A DNA stretch of 64,000 bases from Pleurodeles waltl (GCF_031143425.1 NC_090441.1:221460928-221524927); one strand, 5' to 3'; shown: positions 1 to 12,785, numbered from the stretch's first letter. The notes: generated from the sequence alone by a model not told the origin. Numbers and translations are program-made.

Positions 1-2000
1 CTGGAGTCCACGTGAAGTCACAAAAGGGAGTCCCACGATGCCGGAGGACAACTCAGAAGGTTGTGCGCTGCAGGACGGAGTGCTGGGGTCCCAGGCTAGG
101 CTGTGCACGAAGGAAATCCTGGAAAAGTGCACAGGAGCCGGAGCAGCTGCAAATCACACGTTACACAGCTTTGCAGTCTAGCGTGGGGAGGCAAGGACTT
201 ACCTCCACCAAACTTGGACTGAAGAGTCAATGGACTGTGGGAGTCACTTGGACAGAGTTGCTGTGTTCCAGGGACCATGCTCGTCGTGCTGAGAGGGGAC
301 CCGGAGGACCAGTGTTGCAGTCTTTTGGTGCCTGCGTTAGCAGGGGGAAGATTCCATCAGCCCACGGGAGATTTCTTCAGAGCTTCTAGTGCAGGGTGAA
401 GGCAGGCTACCCCCAGAGCATGCACCACCTGGAAACAGTCGAGAAAGCCGGCAGGATTAGGCGCTACAATGTTGCTGGTAGTCGTCTTGCTACTTTGTTG
501 CAGTTTTGCAGGCGTCCTGGAGCAGTCAGCGGTTGATCCTTGGTAGAAGGTGAAGAGGGAGATGCAGAGGAACTCTGGTGAGATCTTGCATTCGTTATCT
601 GAAGAATTCCCCAAAGCAGAGACCCTAAATAGCCAGAAAAGGTGGTTTGGCTACCAAGTTAGGAGGATTGGCTACCAAGAGAGGTAAGAGCCTATCAGAA
701 GGAGCCTCTGACGTCACCTGCTGGCACTGGCCACTCAGAGCAGTCCAGTGTGGCCCCAACACCTTTGTTTCCAAGATGGCAGAGGTCTGGGACACACTGG
801 AGGAGCTCTGGGCACCTCCCCTGGGAGGTGCTGGTCCGGGGAGTAGTCACTCCCTTTTCCTTCGTCCAGTTTCGCGCCTGAGCAGGACTGGGGGATCCCT
901 GAACTAGTGTAGACTGGCTTATGAAGAGATGGGCACCATCTGTGCCCATCAAAGCATTTCCAGGGGCTTGGGGAGGCTACTCCTCCCCAGCCTTCACATC
1001 TATTTCCAAAGGGAGAGAGTGTAACACCCTCTCTCAGAGGAAATCCTTTGTTCTACCTTCCTGGGTCAGGGCTGCCTGGGCCCCAGGAGGGAAGAAACCT
1101 GTCTGAGGGGTTGGCAGCAGCAGCAGCTGCAGTGGAGACCCCTGTAAGGCAGTTTGGCAGTACCCGGAGTTACCATTGTGACGCTACACATTGGTAGTGA
1201 CCTATGTGTAGTGCACGCGTGTAATGGTGTCCCCGCACTCACAAAGTCTGGGGATTTTGCCCTGAACGATGTGGGGGCACCTTGGCTAGTGCCAGGGTGC
1301 CCACACACTAAGTAACTTTGCACCCAACATTCACCAGGTGAAGGTTAGACATATAGGTGACTTATAAGTTACTTAAGTGCATTGATAAATGGCTGTGAAA
1401 TAACGTGGACATTATTTCACACAGGCTGCAATGGCTGGCCTGTGTAAGAAGTGTCAGAGCTCCCTTTGGGTGGCAAAAGAAATGCTGCATCCCATAGGGA
1501 TCTCCTGGAACCCCAATACCTTGGGTACCTCAGTACCATATACTAGGGAATTATAAGGGTGTACCAGTATGCCAATGTGAATTGGTCAATTTAGTCACTA
1601 GCCTGTTAGTGACAAACTTGAAAAGCAAAGAGAGCATAACCACTGAGGTTCTGGTTAGCAGAGCCTCAGTGAGACAGTTAGGCATCACACAGGGAACACA
1701 TTCAGGGCACTTACTTATGAGCACTGGGGCCCTGCCTGGCAGGGTCCCAGTGACACATAGGGCCTGATTCTAACTTTGGAGGACGGTGTTAAACCGTCCC
1801 AAAAGTGGCGGATATACCACCTACCGTATTACGAGTCCATTATATCGTATGGAACTCGTAATACGGTAGGTGGTATATCCGCCACTTTTGGGACGGTTTA
1901 ACACCGTCCTCCAAAGTTAGAATCAGGCCCATAGACTAAAACAACATATATACAGTGAAATATGGGGGTAACATGCAAGGCAAGATGGTACTTTCCGGCA
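1..2000 (-). repeat. 3' LTR of E1, partial
   Basis: Minus-oriented LTR whose U3 terminus is at 2000 (CTTTCCGGCA, where other copies have CTTTCCTACA). The window edge removes roughly the last 1 kb of the LTR. It aligns by eye with 7800-9711, but the hairpin region found in other copies is deleted near 1165, and a MITE is inserted at 1760-1930. The adjoining polypurine tract confirms the boundary. ORFs in this stretch are accidental readings of LTR sequence. Confidence 0.85.
1760..1930. mobile_element. Palindromic MITE, Harbinger-like, inserted in an LTR
   Basis: Two 77-bp arms (1760-1836 and 1854-1930) are perfect reverse complements around a 17-bp centre. The ends read GGGCCTGATTCTAAC. The uninterrupted LTR at 9636-9650 lacks the block, and ATA is present on both sides (1757-1759, 1931-1933), which fits a 3-bp target duplication. 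The GG-rich end, 3-bp duplication and ...GATTCTAAC... terminus resemble PIF/Harbinger-type MITEs and faintly resemble the ends of the large Harbinger at 37742, but the two are not the same family. It has no coding capacity. The perfect arms suggest recent insertion or repair within the palindrome. Confidence 0.85.
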
Positions 2001-2025
2001 CAACTCCCCCCCCAAACGAAGTACA
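2001..2025 (-). promoter_or_regulatory. Polypurine tract of E1 (plus-strand primer site)
   Basis: On the minus strand a T-then-G-rich run immediately precedes the LTR terminus, as in the other copies at 17231-17250 and 33724-33743. In LTR retrotransposons such a tract survives RNase H digestion and primes second-strand synthesis. Confidence 0.7.
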
Positions 2026-2031
2026 ATAAGA

Positions 2032-5000
2032 CTAGCCATGACCTGATGAGTCTTCATTGACTAAGTGGAAATATCTGGAGAGTCCATCTGCATTGGAGAG
2101 GGTACTCCCAGGTCTATGTTCCACTGTATAGTCCATTCCCTGTAGAGATGTGGACCACCTCAACAATTTAGCATTTTCACCTTTCATTTGTTTTAGCCAA
2201 AGTAGAGGTTTGTGGTCTGGCTGAACAATAAAGTGAGTGCCAAACAGGTATGGCTTCAACGTTTTCAGTGCCCAGACCACAGCAAAGGCCTCCCTCTCAA
2301 TGGCAGACCAACGGTTTTCTCTAGGGGTCAACCTTCTGCTAATAAAAGCAACTGGTTGATCCTGGCCCTCAGAATTCAGTTGTGATAAGACTGCCCTTAC
2401 CCCTAATTCAGATGCATCAGTCTGAACAATGAATTTCTTGGAGTAACATGGGCTTTTAAGGACAGGTGCAGAGCACATGGCCTGTTTCAGCTCCTCAAAA
2501 GCTTTCTGACAGCTAGCTGTCCATAATACCTTTTTAGGCATCTTCTTATTTGTGAGATCATAGTATTGAATGAATCTCCTATAATACCCAATGAGGCCTA
2601 AGTAGGCTCTCACCTGGGTCTGAGTTGTAGGGGGAACCCAATTCATGATTTTCTGTATTCTCCCCTGAAGTGTTGCAATCTTTTCTCCACCTACCAGGTG
2701 TCCCAGATAAACCACCTTTCCCTGCCCTATCTGGAACTTTGAGGCCTTGATAGTGAGGCCTGCATTTTGCAGGGCCTCCAAAACTTTCCCAAGGTGGACC
2801 AGGTGCTCCTCCCAGGTGGAGCTAAAGACAGCTATATCATCAAGATATGCTGCACTAAAAGCCTCCGACCCTTGCAGGACTGTGTTCACCAATCTCTGAA
2901 AAATTGCAGGTGAATTTTTCAAACCAAAGGGCATCACTGTAAAATGGTAGTGCCCTCCTAGAGTTGAAAATTAGGTTTTAGGTTACGCATCCTCAGCCAA
3001 TTTGATCTCCCAATACCCTGCAGTCAAATCAAAGGTGCTTAGATACTTGGCAGATGCCAGTGTATCAATTAGCTCATCTGCCCTGGGTATAGGGTGAGCA
3101 TCAGTTTTTGTTACCTGATTGAGACCTCTCTAGACTACACAAAACCTCATCTCCCTTTTTCCATCTTTTGAGTGCAGCTTTGATACAAGCAACACAGGAC
3201 TCACCCATGGGCTTTCAGAAGGTTCAACCACTCCTAGATCAATCGTTTTCTGCACCTCTTGTTTTATGCAGTCCCTGAAATGGTCAGGCTGCCTAAAGAT
3301 TTTACTTTTGACAGGCAAGCTGTCTCCAGTATCAACTGTGTGTTCACAACAGGGAGTTGTTCCTGGCACAATTGAAAAAAGGTGAGAAAACTGTCCAAGG
3401 ATATTTATGCAGTTGTCTTTCTGTTCTGCAGTAAGACAGTCTGCCAAAACTACTCCCTCCACTAAAGCATCAGATTCAGTGGTGGAAAAGAGATCAGGGA
3501 GAGGGTCACTCTCTTCTTCTTGTCCCTCATCTGTTGAAATGAGCAGGGTGAGATCAGTCCTGTCATAGTAGGGTTTTAGGCGGTTGACATGAATCACCCT
3601 AAGGGGACTCCTGGCAGTGCCCAGGTCTACCAGATAGGTAACCTCCCCCTTATTTTCAACAATGAGATGGGGTCCACTCCATCTGTTCTGGATTGCTCTT
3701 GGGGCCACAGGCTCCAATACCCACACCTTCTGTCCTGGTTGGTACTAGATCAGAACAGCTTCTGGTCATGCCATTGCTTCTGGAGCTCGTGGCTGGCCTG
3801 AAGGTTTTTACTGGCCTTTTTCATGTACTCATCCATTCTGGATCTTAGGCCAAGTACATCATCCACTATGTCCTGTTTGGGAGCTTTTAAAGGTTGTTCC
3901 CAACCCTCCTTCACAAGTGTTAGTGGACCTCTTACAGGGTGTCCAAAGAGGAGTTCAAAGGGGCTGAAGCCCACTCCTGTCTGGGGTATCTCCCTGTAAG
4001 CAAAAAGGAGGCAAAGTAACAGGACATCTCATCTCCTCCTGAGTTTTTCAGGGAGTCCCATTATCATACCTTTGAGAGTTTTATTAAACCTCTCCGCCAG
4101 TACATTAGTCTGTGGATGATGAGGAGTGGTGAATTTGTAGGTTACACCACATTCCTTCCACATTGCTTTCAAGTATGCAGACATTAAGTTGCTACCCCTG
4201 TCTGATACAACGTCTTTAGAGAAACCCACCCTGGAAAAGATTCCCAGGAGGGCCTTTGCCACTGCAGGAGCTGTAGTGGTCCTCAGAGGAATTGCTTCAG
4301 GATATCTTGTGGCATGGTCCACAACCACCAAAGTAAACCTATTACCTGAAGGCCCCCTTGAGTAGGAGGGTCAAGGGGGCAAACTATGTCAACCCTTACC
4401 ATTTCAAAGGGAACCCCAACCACAGGTAGGGGAATAAGGGGAGCCATTGGGGTGCCACCAGTCTCGCCTCTGGCCTGGCAGGTCACACAAGACTTGTAAA
4501 AATCTTTAGTGTCCTCTGACATCCTTGGCCAGTGAAACAGGGGGACAAGCCTTTCCCATGTATTGATCTGGCCCAAATGCCTAGCCAAAGGAATGTCATG
4601 TGCAAGAGTTAAGAGGAACTCTCTGTACTGCAGGGGAATGACCAATCTCCTTGCTGCTCTAGGTTTTGGGTCCCTTGCCTCGGTGTACAAGAGGTTGTCC
4701 TCCCAGTAAACTCTATGTGAGTCACTGACATACCCATTTTGCTGCATGACAGCTTGCTGTCTGAGATCCTCTAATGTGGGACAGGTTTGCTGTGCCACAC
4801 TCAGCTCTTCCTTGGCAGGCCCCCCTCGACCCAAAAGCTCAGCAGTGTCTGCTGACAGCTCATCTGGTGAAGGTTCTGCACAGGGAGGACATTCTTCTTC
4901 CACAGAATGAGAATCACCTGTAGAGGGAGGGATTTACCCTTGCTACCCCTAGCTTTAGGGAGCACTTGGTCCATTGTTCCAGGATCCAAGTTACCCTGTC

Positions 5001-5175
5001 CTTTTTGCTTTTTGGCCTGAGCCCTTGTCAAAGCAAAAATATGCCCAAGAATGCCCAGCATTGCTGCATGAGCCTCCAACTCCACTTCTGCCCAAGCTGG
5101 TGTCTCTAAATCCTTTCCTAGTAGACAGTCTACAGTTAAATATGAGGCAACCACAACTTTCTTTGGACCAGTAAC
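2032..5175 (-). pseudogene. pol: E1 pol: protease C-terminus, integrase, RT, RNase H (broken)
   Basis: Read on the minus strand. 5154-4801 carries the protease C-terminal strand (DCLLGKDL). 4903-4283 holds the integrase zinc-binding region (RHLGQ, CVTC), 4331-4029 the integrase core (VVDHATRYPEAIP, SDRGSN), 3974-3750 its C-terminal part and 3726-3130 the GPY/F-like module plus the linker to RT. 2937-2032 holds the RT palm (AAYLDDIAVFS) and RNase H (QTDASELG, IEREAF, ADGLSRYF). The reverse transcriptase fingers (about 3130-2938) fall in broken frame. At least five frameshifts or stops separate these pieces. The stop at 2032 lies just before the polypurine tract, so RNase H is the last pol domain and no integrase follows it. 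Confidence 0.88.
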
Positions 5176-6808
5176 CCCCGCCCCCCCCAGTTGAGATTCA
5201 CAACAGCCATGGGGTGCCTAAGAGTGTTGTTATGAGCGTCTGTCACTTGGTACTGCTGACCAAGTAGGTGTTGTTCAGGGTGGACCAGTTTCTCTATTAC
5301 CATGGTAATACTGGCATCTGTGTCCCTGTAGGCCTGAACGTCAACACCATTTATTAGGGGAAGTTGCTTGTACTTATCCATATTAAGGGGACAAGCAACC
5401 AAGGTGGCCAAATCAATGGCACCTTCAGGGACTAACACAGCGTCTGTGGTCTCCCTAACAAGACCAACCCCAACTACATTACCAATAGTGAGCCCTCCTA
5501 CTTCCTTGGATTGGCTATTTGTAGGTCTGCTCCCACCACCACTGCTATTACTAGGGGCACTGGAATTTGCAGTAGGGGTTGTGATAGTGGGAGGTTTGGT
5601 GTTTTTCTTTGGACAACTGGCATCAGTTGTCCAATGGCCTTTAACTTTACACAAATAACACCAAGGCTTTTTAGTTTGATTATTGGAAGAGGAGTTGGAC
5701 CCACCACCCCCACCAGAGGATTGTTGTGGGCCTGATGAAGACTCATTTTTATTTTTGTCCCCACCCTTGTCAGAAGATTTAACCTCCTTCTTCTTGCCAT
5801 CCTTGTCACCCCCTGTATAAACTTTTCTGTTGACTCTTGTTCTGACCCATTTGTCTTCCTTTATTCCCAATTCTTGGGGAGAGGTCAGATCTGAGTCCAC
5901 TAGATATTGGTGTAACAAGTCAGACACACAGTTATTCAGAATATGCTCTCTCAGAATAAGGTTATACAGGCTTTCATAGTCAGATACTCTAGTGCCATGT
6001 AACCACCCCTCCAAGGCCTTCACTGAACAGTCTACAAAGTCTGTCCAGTCTTGTGAGGGCTCTTTTCTGGTGTCTCTGAACGTAATCCTGTATTGTTCAG
6101 TGGTTAAGCCAAATCCATCCAAGAGTGCATCCTTCAAAACTGCAAAATTGTTAGCATCACTTTCTCTAGCCTATTCCTACACTTTCCAGTGAAAGATAGC
6201 CAAAATATAGCAGCCCACTGCCTTTGAGGGACCCCCTGTACCATACAGGCACTGTCAAGTGTAGCAAACCACTTGTTGATGTCATCCCCCTCCTTGTAAG
6301 GGGGGACTATCTTGTGCAGATTCCTGGAAGCATGCTCTCTAACAGGATTACTATCAGGAATACTGGTGTTGCCACCATGGGGTCCAAATCCCAATCTCTG
6401 TCTTTCCTTTTCCAGGTCTAGGGATTCCCTATCTAAGGCCAGCTGTTGCTGTTTAAGCTTCAGTCTGGTCTCTTCAACCCTCAATGTTTTGAGTTACATT
6501 TCTAACAAGTTATCCTCAGGGTGGGTGGGTTGGGAACGCTTGGACACAGAAGACAAATTGGAAACAACAGAGGGGGATTTGTCCCTAACTGCCTGAAGCC
6601 TAGCAACTTGGCCTCTAGGAATAAAGACTTCCCTACTGTGATGGGAATCTCCATTACAACCAACATTACTGGGTGTCCTGCTAGGGGGCAGATCCTGTTC
6701 AGAACCCTCTCCACCTCCCCCAACGAGATCCCCTGAGTCAGAATATGAACCTTCTATTAACCTCTCATTTGATGTGCCTGCTTGGGACTCATCATTTACA
6801 ACAAGCAT
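5176..6808 (-). pseudogene. gag: E1 gag-protease, 5'-truncated and frameshifted
   Basis: Minus-strand pieces 6808-6494, 6484-6134 and 6137-5136 together cover gag from about codon 46 on. They include a charged coiled-coil segment (VEETRLKLKQQQLALDRESL), a capsid-like helical region, a basic lysine-rich linker, a CCHC zinc knuckle and the protease active site region. The protease motif reads DTDAS instead of DTGAS, which should inactivate it. At the G tract (about 5176-5192) the frame used downstream is -1 relative to this one. The gag start and leader are absent: LTR sequence runs straight into gag at 6809/6810. Confidence 0.85.
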
Positions 6809-6809
6809 G

Positions 6810-9711
6810 TGTAGGAGGCTGGCCTGGCTTGTAGTGGGTACCCAAGGTACTTACACCTTGTGCCAGGTTCAGTTATCCCTTATTAGTGTAGAAGAGGTGT
6901 TACTAGCTGCTAAGGCTGATAGAAGGTAGCTATGGCAAAGCAGCTTAGGCTGAATTAGGAGACAGGTAAAGCTCCTACTATACCACTATTTTTATGACAA
7001 TATGCCAAAAGTATCTCAGTGAGTACCCTCAGTATTAGGATAAGTTATATACACAGAGATATATGTACACAAACCAAAATGAGGTAAGTAATAGCAAGAA
7101 AAGTAATGCAAACAGTGTAAAATTACAGTAGGTTACAATAGGAGCACATATGTATAGGGGCAACACAAACCATATACTCCCAAAGTGGAATGCGAACCAC
7201 AAATGGACCCCAAACCTATGTGAGCTTGTAGAGGGTCGCTGGGCCTGTAAGAAAACAGTGAGGGTTAGAAAAATAGCCTACCCCAAGACCCTGAAAGGTA
7301 GGTGTAAATTGCACCTACTACCCCCAGATAGCACAGAAGTCGTGATAGGGGGATTCTGCAGGAAGAACAAACACCAGCAATGCAACAAAAGTGAATTTTT
7401 GGACCTGAGTACCTGTAAGATAAGGGGACCAAGTCCAATAGTCGCGACAGTGTCGAGAGTGGGCAGGAGCCCAAGAAATGCCAGCTGAGGGTGCAAGGAA
7501 GCTGCCACCTGTTGGAAGAAGCTTGGAGTTCTGCAAGAAAGAAGAGGACTAGGGACTTCTCCTTTGGAAGACGGATGTCCCACGTCGCGATGAAGCTTGC
7601 AGACGTCTTCCCATGCAGAAAGACTGCAAACAAGCCTTAATAGCTGCAAGGGTTGTGGTAGAGGTTATTGGTTGCTGCTGTGGCCCAGGAGGGATCAGGA
7701 TGTCGCCACTTGGAGGAGGAGACAGAGGGGGCACCCAGCAACTCAGAGAGCCCTAACAGAAGCACCTTCAAAGTACCTGAACAGGCACTTGGAAGGAAAG
7801 TGAAATGGAGTCCGCCCGAAGTCACAAAAGGGAGTCGCACGACGCCGGAGGACAACTCAGAGGGTTGTGCACGGCAGGAAAGAGTGCCGGTGAACCAGGC
7901 TTGGTTGTGCATGAAGGAAATCCTGGAAGAGTGCACAGGAGCCGGAGCAGCTGCAAATCACGTAGTACCCAGCAATGCAGTCTAGCGTGTGGAGGCAAGG
8001 ACTTACCTCCACCAAACTTGGACTGAAGAGTCACTGGACTGTGGGAGTCACTTGGACAGAGTTCCTGAGTTTCAGGGACCACGCTCGTCAGGATGAGAGG
8101 GGACACAGAGGACCAGTGTTGCAGTCTTTTGGTGCCTGCGTTAGCAGCATTAAGATTCCTTCGACCCACGGGAGATTTCTTCAGAGCTCCTGGTGCAGGG
8201 TGAAGGCAGGCTACCCCTAGAGCATGCACCACCTGGAAACAGTTGGTAAAACCAGCAGGATGAGGCGCTACAATGTTGCTGGTAGTCGCCTTGCTACTTT
8301 GTTGCGGTTTTGCAGGCGTCCTGAGCAGTCAGCAGTCGATCCTTTGGTAGAAGGTGAAGAGGGAGATGCTGAGGAACTCTAGTGAGCTCTTGCATTCGTT
8401 ATCTAAAGAACTCCCCAAAGCAGAGACCCTAAATAGCCAGAAAAGGAGGTTTGGCTACCTAGGAAGGAGGATTGGCTACCACGAGAGGTAAGAGCCTATC
8501 AGAAGGAGCCTCTGACATCACCTGCTGGCACTGGCCACTCAGAGCAGTCCAGTGTTCCCCCAACACCTCTGTTTCCAAGATGGCAGAGGTCTGGAACACA
8601 CTGGAGGAGCTCTGGCACCTCCCCTGGGTGGTGCAGGTCAGGGGAGTGGTCACTCCCCTTTCCTTCGTCCAGTTTCGCTCCAGAGCAGGGCTGGGGGATC
8701 CCTGAACTGGTGTAGACTGGCTTATGCAGAGATGGGCACCATCTGTGCCTATCAAAGCATTTCCAGAGCCTGGGGGAGGCTACTCCTCCCCAGCCTTCAC
8801 ACCTATTTCCAAAGGGAGAGGGTGTAACACCCTCTCTCAGAGGAAATCATTTGTTCTGCCTTCCTGGGTCAGGGCTGTCTGGACCCCAGGAGGGCAGAAA
8901 CCTGTCTGAGGGGTTGACAGCACCAGCAGCTGCAGTGGAATGGCAGTTTGGCAGTACCCGGGTACTGTGCTAGAGACCCGGGGGGATCATGGAATTGTCC
9001 CCGCAATACCATTCTGATCTTGATCTTAGACATGTTACATGGCCATGTTCGTAGTTACCATTGTGACGCTACACATAGGTAGTGACCTATGTGTAGTGCA
9101 CGTGTGTAATGGTGTCCCCGCACTCACAAAGTCCGGGGAATTTGCCCTGAAGTATGTGGGGGTATGTTGGCTAGTGCTAGGGTGCCCACACACTAAGTAA
9201 CTTTGCACCCAACATTCACCAGGTGAAGGTTAAACATAAAGATGTCTTATAAGTTACTTAAGTGCAGTGGTAAGTGGCTGTGAAATAATGTGGACGTTAT
9301 TTCCCTCAGGCTGCACTGGCAGGCCTGTGTAAGAATTGTCAGAGATCCCTATGGGTGGCAAAAGAAATGCTGCAGCCCATAGGGATCTCCTGGAACCCCA
9401 ATACCCTGGGTACCTCAGTACCATATACTAGGGAATTATATGGGTGTACCAGTATGCCAATGTGAATTGGTAAATTTAGTCACTAGCCTGTTAGTGACAA
9501 ATTTGGAAAGCAGAGAGAGCATAGCCACTGAAGTTCTGGTTAGCAGAGCCTCATTGAGACAGTTAGTCATCACACAGGGAACACATACAGGGCACAAACT
9601 TATGAGCACTGGGGCCCTTCCTGGCAGGGTCCCAGTGACAGATAGACTAAAACAACATATATACAGTGAAATATGGGGGTAACATGCTAGGCAAGATGGT
9701 ACTTTCCTACA
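6810..9711 (-). repeat. 5' LTR of E1, full length (2.9 kb)
   Basis: Begins TGTAGGAGGCTGG and ends ACTTTCCTACA on the plus strand, that is TGTAGGA...TCCTACA in element orientation. The termini form a 7-bp inverted repeat. A polyadenylation signal is expected near the element-sense 3' end, as in the copy at 23280. Plus-strand E2 pol sequence begins at the very next base (9712), so this LTR lies between two head-to-head truncated elements. Confidence 0.9.
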
Positions 9712-11347
9712 GAGCCTGTGGCCCCCAAGATCACTCCAGGACAAATGGAGTGGGCCCCATCTAATTGTTGAAAAGAAGGGTGAGGTTACCTATTTGGTAT
9801 ACCTGGGCACTGCCAGGAGTCCCCTTAGGGTGACTCATGTCAGCCGCCTAAAACTCTACTATGCACCCTGCTCATGGCAACCGATGAGGGACAGGAAGAA
9901 GAGAGTCACTCTCTCCCTGATCTCTTCTCCACCACTGAAGTTGATGGCTTAGTTGAGGGAGGAGTCTTAGCAGATTGTCTTACTGCAGAACAGAAAGACA
10001 ACGGTGTCAATCTCCTAAGTCAATTTTCTGAACTCTTTTCACTGGTACCAGGTACAACTTCCTAGTGTGAACATACAATTGATACTGGAGACAGCCTGCC
10101 TGTCAAAAGTAAAATTTATAGGCAGCCTGACCATGTCAGGGACTACATTAAACAAGAGATGCAGAAATTGTTGGACTTAGGGGTGATTGAGCCTTCAGAA
10201 AGACCCTGGGCTAACCCAGTTGTGCTTGTACCAAAACCTCACACCAAAGATGGAAAGAGAGAGATGAGGTTTTGTGTGGATTATAGAGGGCTCAATCAAG
10301 TAACCAAGACATATGCTCACCCTATACCCAGGGCAGATGAGCTTATAGATACACTGGCCTCTGCCAAATATCTAAGCACTTTTGATCTAACTGCAGGGTA
10401 TTGGCAGATTAGGTTATCAGAAGATGCAAAACCCAAGTCTACATTTTCAACCATTGGAGGGCACTATCAATTCACAGTAATGCCCTTTGGTTTGAAAAAT
10501 GCACCTGCCACTTTTCAGAGGTTGGTGAACACAGTGCTGCAAGGGTTGGAAACTTTTAGTGCATCAAATCTAGATGGCATTGCTGTCTTTAGCTTAACCT
10601 GGAATGATCACCTGGTCCACCTGTGGAAGGCTTTGGAGGCCCTGCAAAAGGCAGGCCTCACTATCAAGGCCTCAAAGTGCCAGATAGGGCAGGGGAAAGT
10701 GGTTTATCTGGGACACCTGGTAGGTGGAGAACAGATTGCACCACTGCAGGGGAAGATCCAGAATATCATGGACTGGGCTCCCCCTACAACTCAAACCCAG
10801 GTGAGAGCCTTTTTAGGCCTCACAGGGTGCTATAGGAGATTCATAAAGAATTATGGCTCCATTGCAGCCCCTCTTTATGATCTCACTAGCAAGAAGATGC
10901 ATAAGAAGGTATTGTGGACAGCTAGCTGTCAAAAAGCTTTTGAGGAGATCAAACAGGACATGTGCTCTGCACCTGTCCTAAAAAAGCCCTTGTTACTCCA
11001 AGAAATTCATTGTACAAACTGTTACATCTGAATTTGGGGTTGGGGCAGTACTCGCACAACTGAATACTGAGGGCCAGGATCAACCTGTTGCTTTTATCAG
11101 CAGAAGGTTGACCCCCAGAGAAAAGTGTTGGTCTGCCATAGAGAGGGAGGCCTTTGCTGTGGTCTGGGCACTGAACAAGTTGAGACAATACCTGTTTGGT
11201 ACTCACTCTAATGTTCAGACAGGCCACAAACCTCTACTTTGGCTAAAACAAATGAAAGGTGAAAACCCTAAATTGTTGAGGTGGTCCATATCTCTACAGG
11301 GAATGGACTATACAGTGGAACATAGACCTGGGAGTACCCACTCCAAA
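9712..11347 (+). pseudogene. pol: E2 pol fragment: GPY/F linker, RT and RNase H
   Basis: The start is the LTR junction, not a coding start. 9712-9860 encodes the GPY/F-like end of integrase with a deletion near 9860. 9874-10065 is the linker, ended by a TAG at 10063 where sister copies have Trp. 10159-11031 is RT with the SPW...VVLVPKP and FDLTAGYWQI motifs; its catalytic box reads NLDGIAVFS, so the second catalytic Asp is Gly. A one-base insertion near 10985 breaks the frame before RNase H (11108-11362). The RNase H end (ADGLSRYF in sisters) is replaced at about 11347 by gag sequence. Confidence 0.85.
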
Positions 11348-12785
11348 AGGCCAGGTTACTAGGGTCTAGCCAGTTAGGGACAGGTCTTTCTCTGTCAATC
11401 CCCACATTTCCTCTGTATCCAAACATTCCCAAGCCTCCCAACCTGAGAATAACTTAATGGAAAGGGAACTCAGAAAGCTGAGGTTGAAAGAGATCAGACT
11501 GAATCTTAAACAGTAGCAGATGGCATTAGACAGGGAATCCCTAGATATAGAGAGGGAAAGACAGAGAATGGGGTCAGTTCCCCATGGTGGCACCAGCAGT
11601 ATTTCTGATAGCAATCCTGTTAGAGAGCAAGATTCCAGTAATCTGCATAAGATAGTCCCCCCTTACAAGGAGGGGGATGACATTAACAAGTGGTTTCCTG
11701 TACTTGGGAGGGCCTGTATGGTACAGTTGGCCCCTCAAAGGCAGTGGCCTGCTATCTTGTGGCTATCTTTCACTGGAAAGGGTGGGGATAGGCTCCTTGC
11801 AGTCAGAGAAAGTGATGCCAATAATTACAAAGTTTTGAAGGATGCACTCTTCGATGGATTTGGCTTAACCACTGAACAATACAGGATTAAGTTCAGAGAC
11901 ACCAGAAAAGAGTCCTCTCAAGACTGGACAGATTTTGTTGACTGTTCAGTGAAGGCCTTGGAGGGTTGGTTACATGGCAGTAAAGTATCTGACTATGAAA
12001 GCCTGTATAATCTGATCCTGAGAGAGCATATTCTTAACAATTGTGCATCTGATTTGTTGCACAAGTACTTGGTAGACTCAGATCTGACCTCTCCCCAAGA
12101 CTTGGGAAAGAAGGCAGACAAATGAGCCAGAACAAGAGTGAACAGAAAAGTTCATACAGGGGGTGACAAGGATGGCAAGAAGAAGGATGATGAGTCTTCT
12201 GACAAGCGTGGGGACAAAAGTAAACATTCTGAGTCTTCACCAGGCCCACAAATATCCTCTGGGGGTAGTGGGTCCATATCATCTTCAAACAATCAGAAAA
12301 AGCCTTGGTGTTGTTTATGTAAAGTAAAAGGCCATTTGGCAAGTGATTCAACTTGTCCAAAGAAAAACACCAAACCTCCCACCACCACAACCCCAACTGC
12401 AACCTCTAGTGGCCCTAGTAATAGCAGTGGTGGTGGGAAGTCTACTACTATTAGCCAATCCAAGGGTGTAGCTGGGCTCACTATTGGCAATGTAGTTGGG
12501 GTTGGTCTTGTTAGGGAGACCACAGAGGCTGTTTTAGTCTCTGATGGTGGCATTGACTTTGCACCTTGGTTGCTTGTCCCCTTAATATGGATAAGTACAG
12601 GCAACTACCCCTAATTAATGGTGTTGAGGTTGAAGCCTACAGGGAAATGGGAGACAGTGTAACTATGGTGATAGATAAACTGGTCCACCCTGATCAACAC
12701 CTACTTGGTCAGCAGTACCAAGTGACTGATGCTCATAACAACACTCTTAGCCACCCCATGGCTGTTGTGAATCTCAACTGAGGGG
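11348..12785 (+). pseudogene. gag: E2 gag-protease, 5'-truncated
   Basis: Begins in mid-gag at the fusion point. 11520-12125 covers the coiled-coil and capsid-like region and stops at a TGA (12123) where sisters have Trp. 12138-12614 continues in the same frame with the lysine-rich linker, zinc knuckle (CCLCKVKGHLASDSTC) and Ser/Thr/Pro linker. A frameshift near 12570 precedes the protease piece 12566-12781, whose active-site motif is EMGDS rather than DTGAS. A TGA at 12779 lies at the poly-G tract. Unlike the other copies, the frame either side of this tract is the same here. Confidence 0.82.

Larger units (their letters stand above)
1..9711 (-). mobile_element. E1: degenerate Gmr1-like Ty3/gypsy retrotransposon (left edge cut)
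   Basis: A minus-strand LTR retrotransposon. The 5' LTR is 6810-9711, the interior 2001-6809 and the 3' LTR 1-2000, which continues beyond the window. Reading down the minus strand, the interior encodes gag, zinc knuckle, protease, integrase, linker, reverse transcriptase and RNase H, in that order. Integrase upstream of a gypsy-type reverse transcriptase is the known signature of the Gmr1 group of deuterostome Ty3/gypsy elements. Many frame changes and stops make it non-functional. The primer site and roughly the first 45 gag codons are missing because the LTR abuts gag directly at 6809/6810. The two LTRs differ by several indels and a MITE insertion, so the copy is not recent. Confidence 0.9.
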
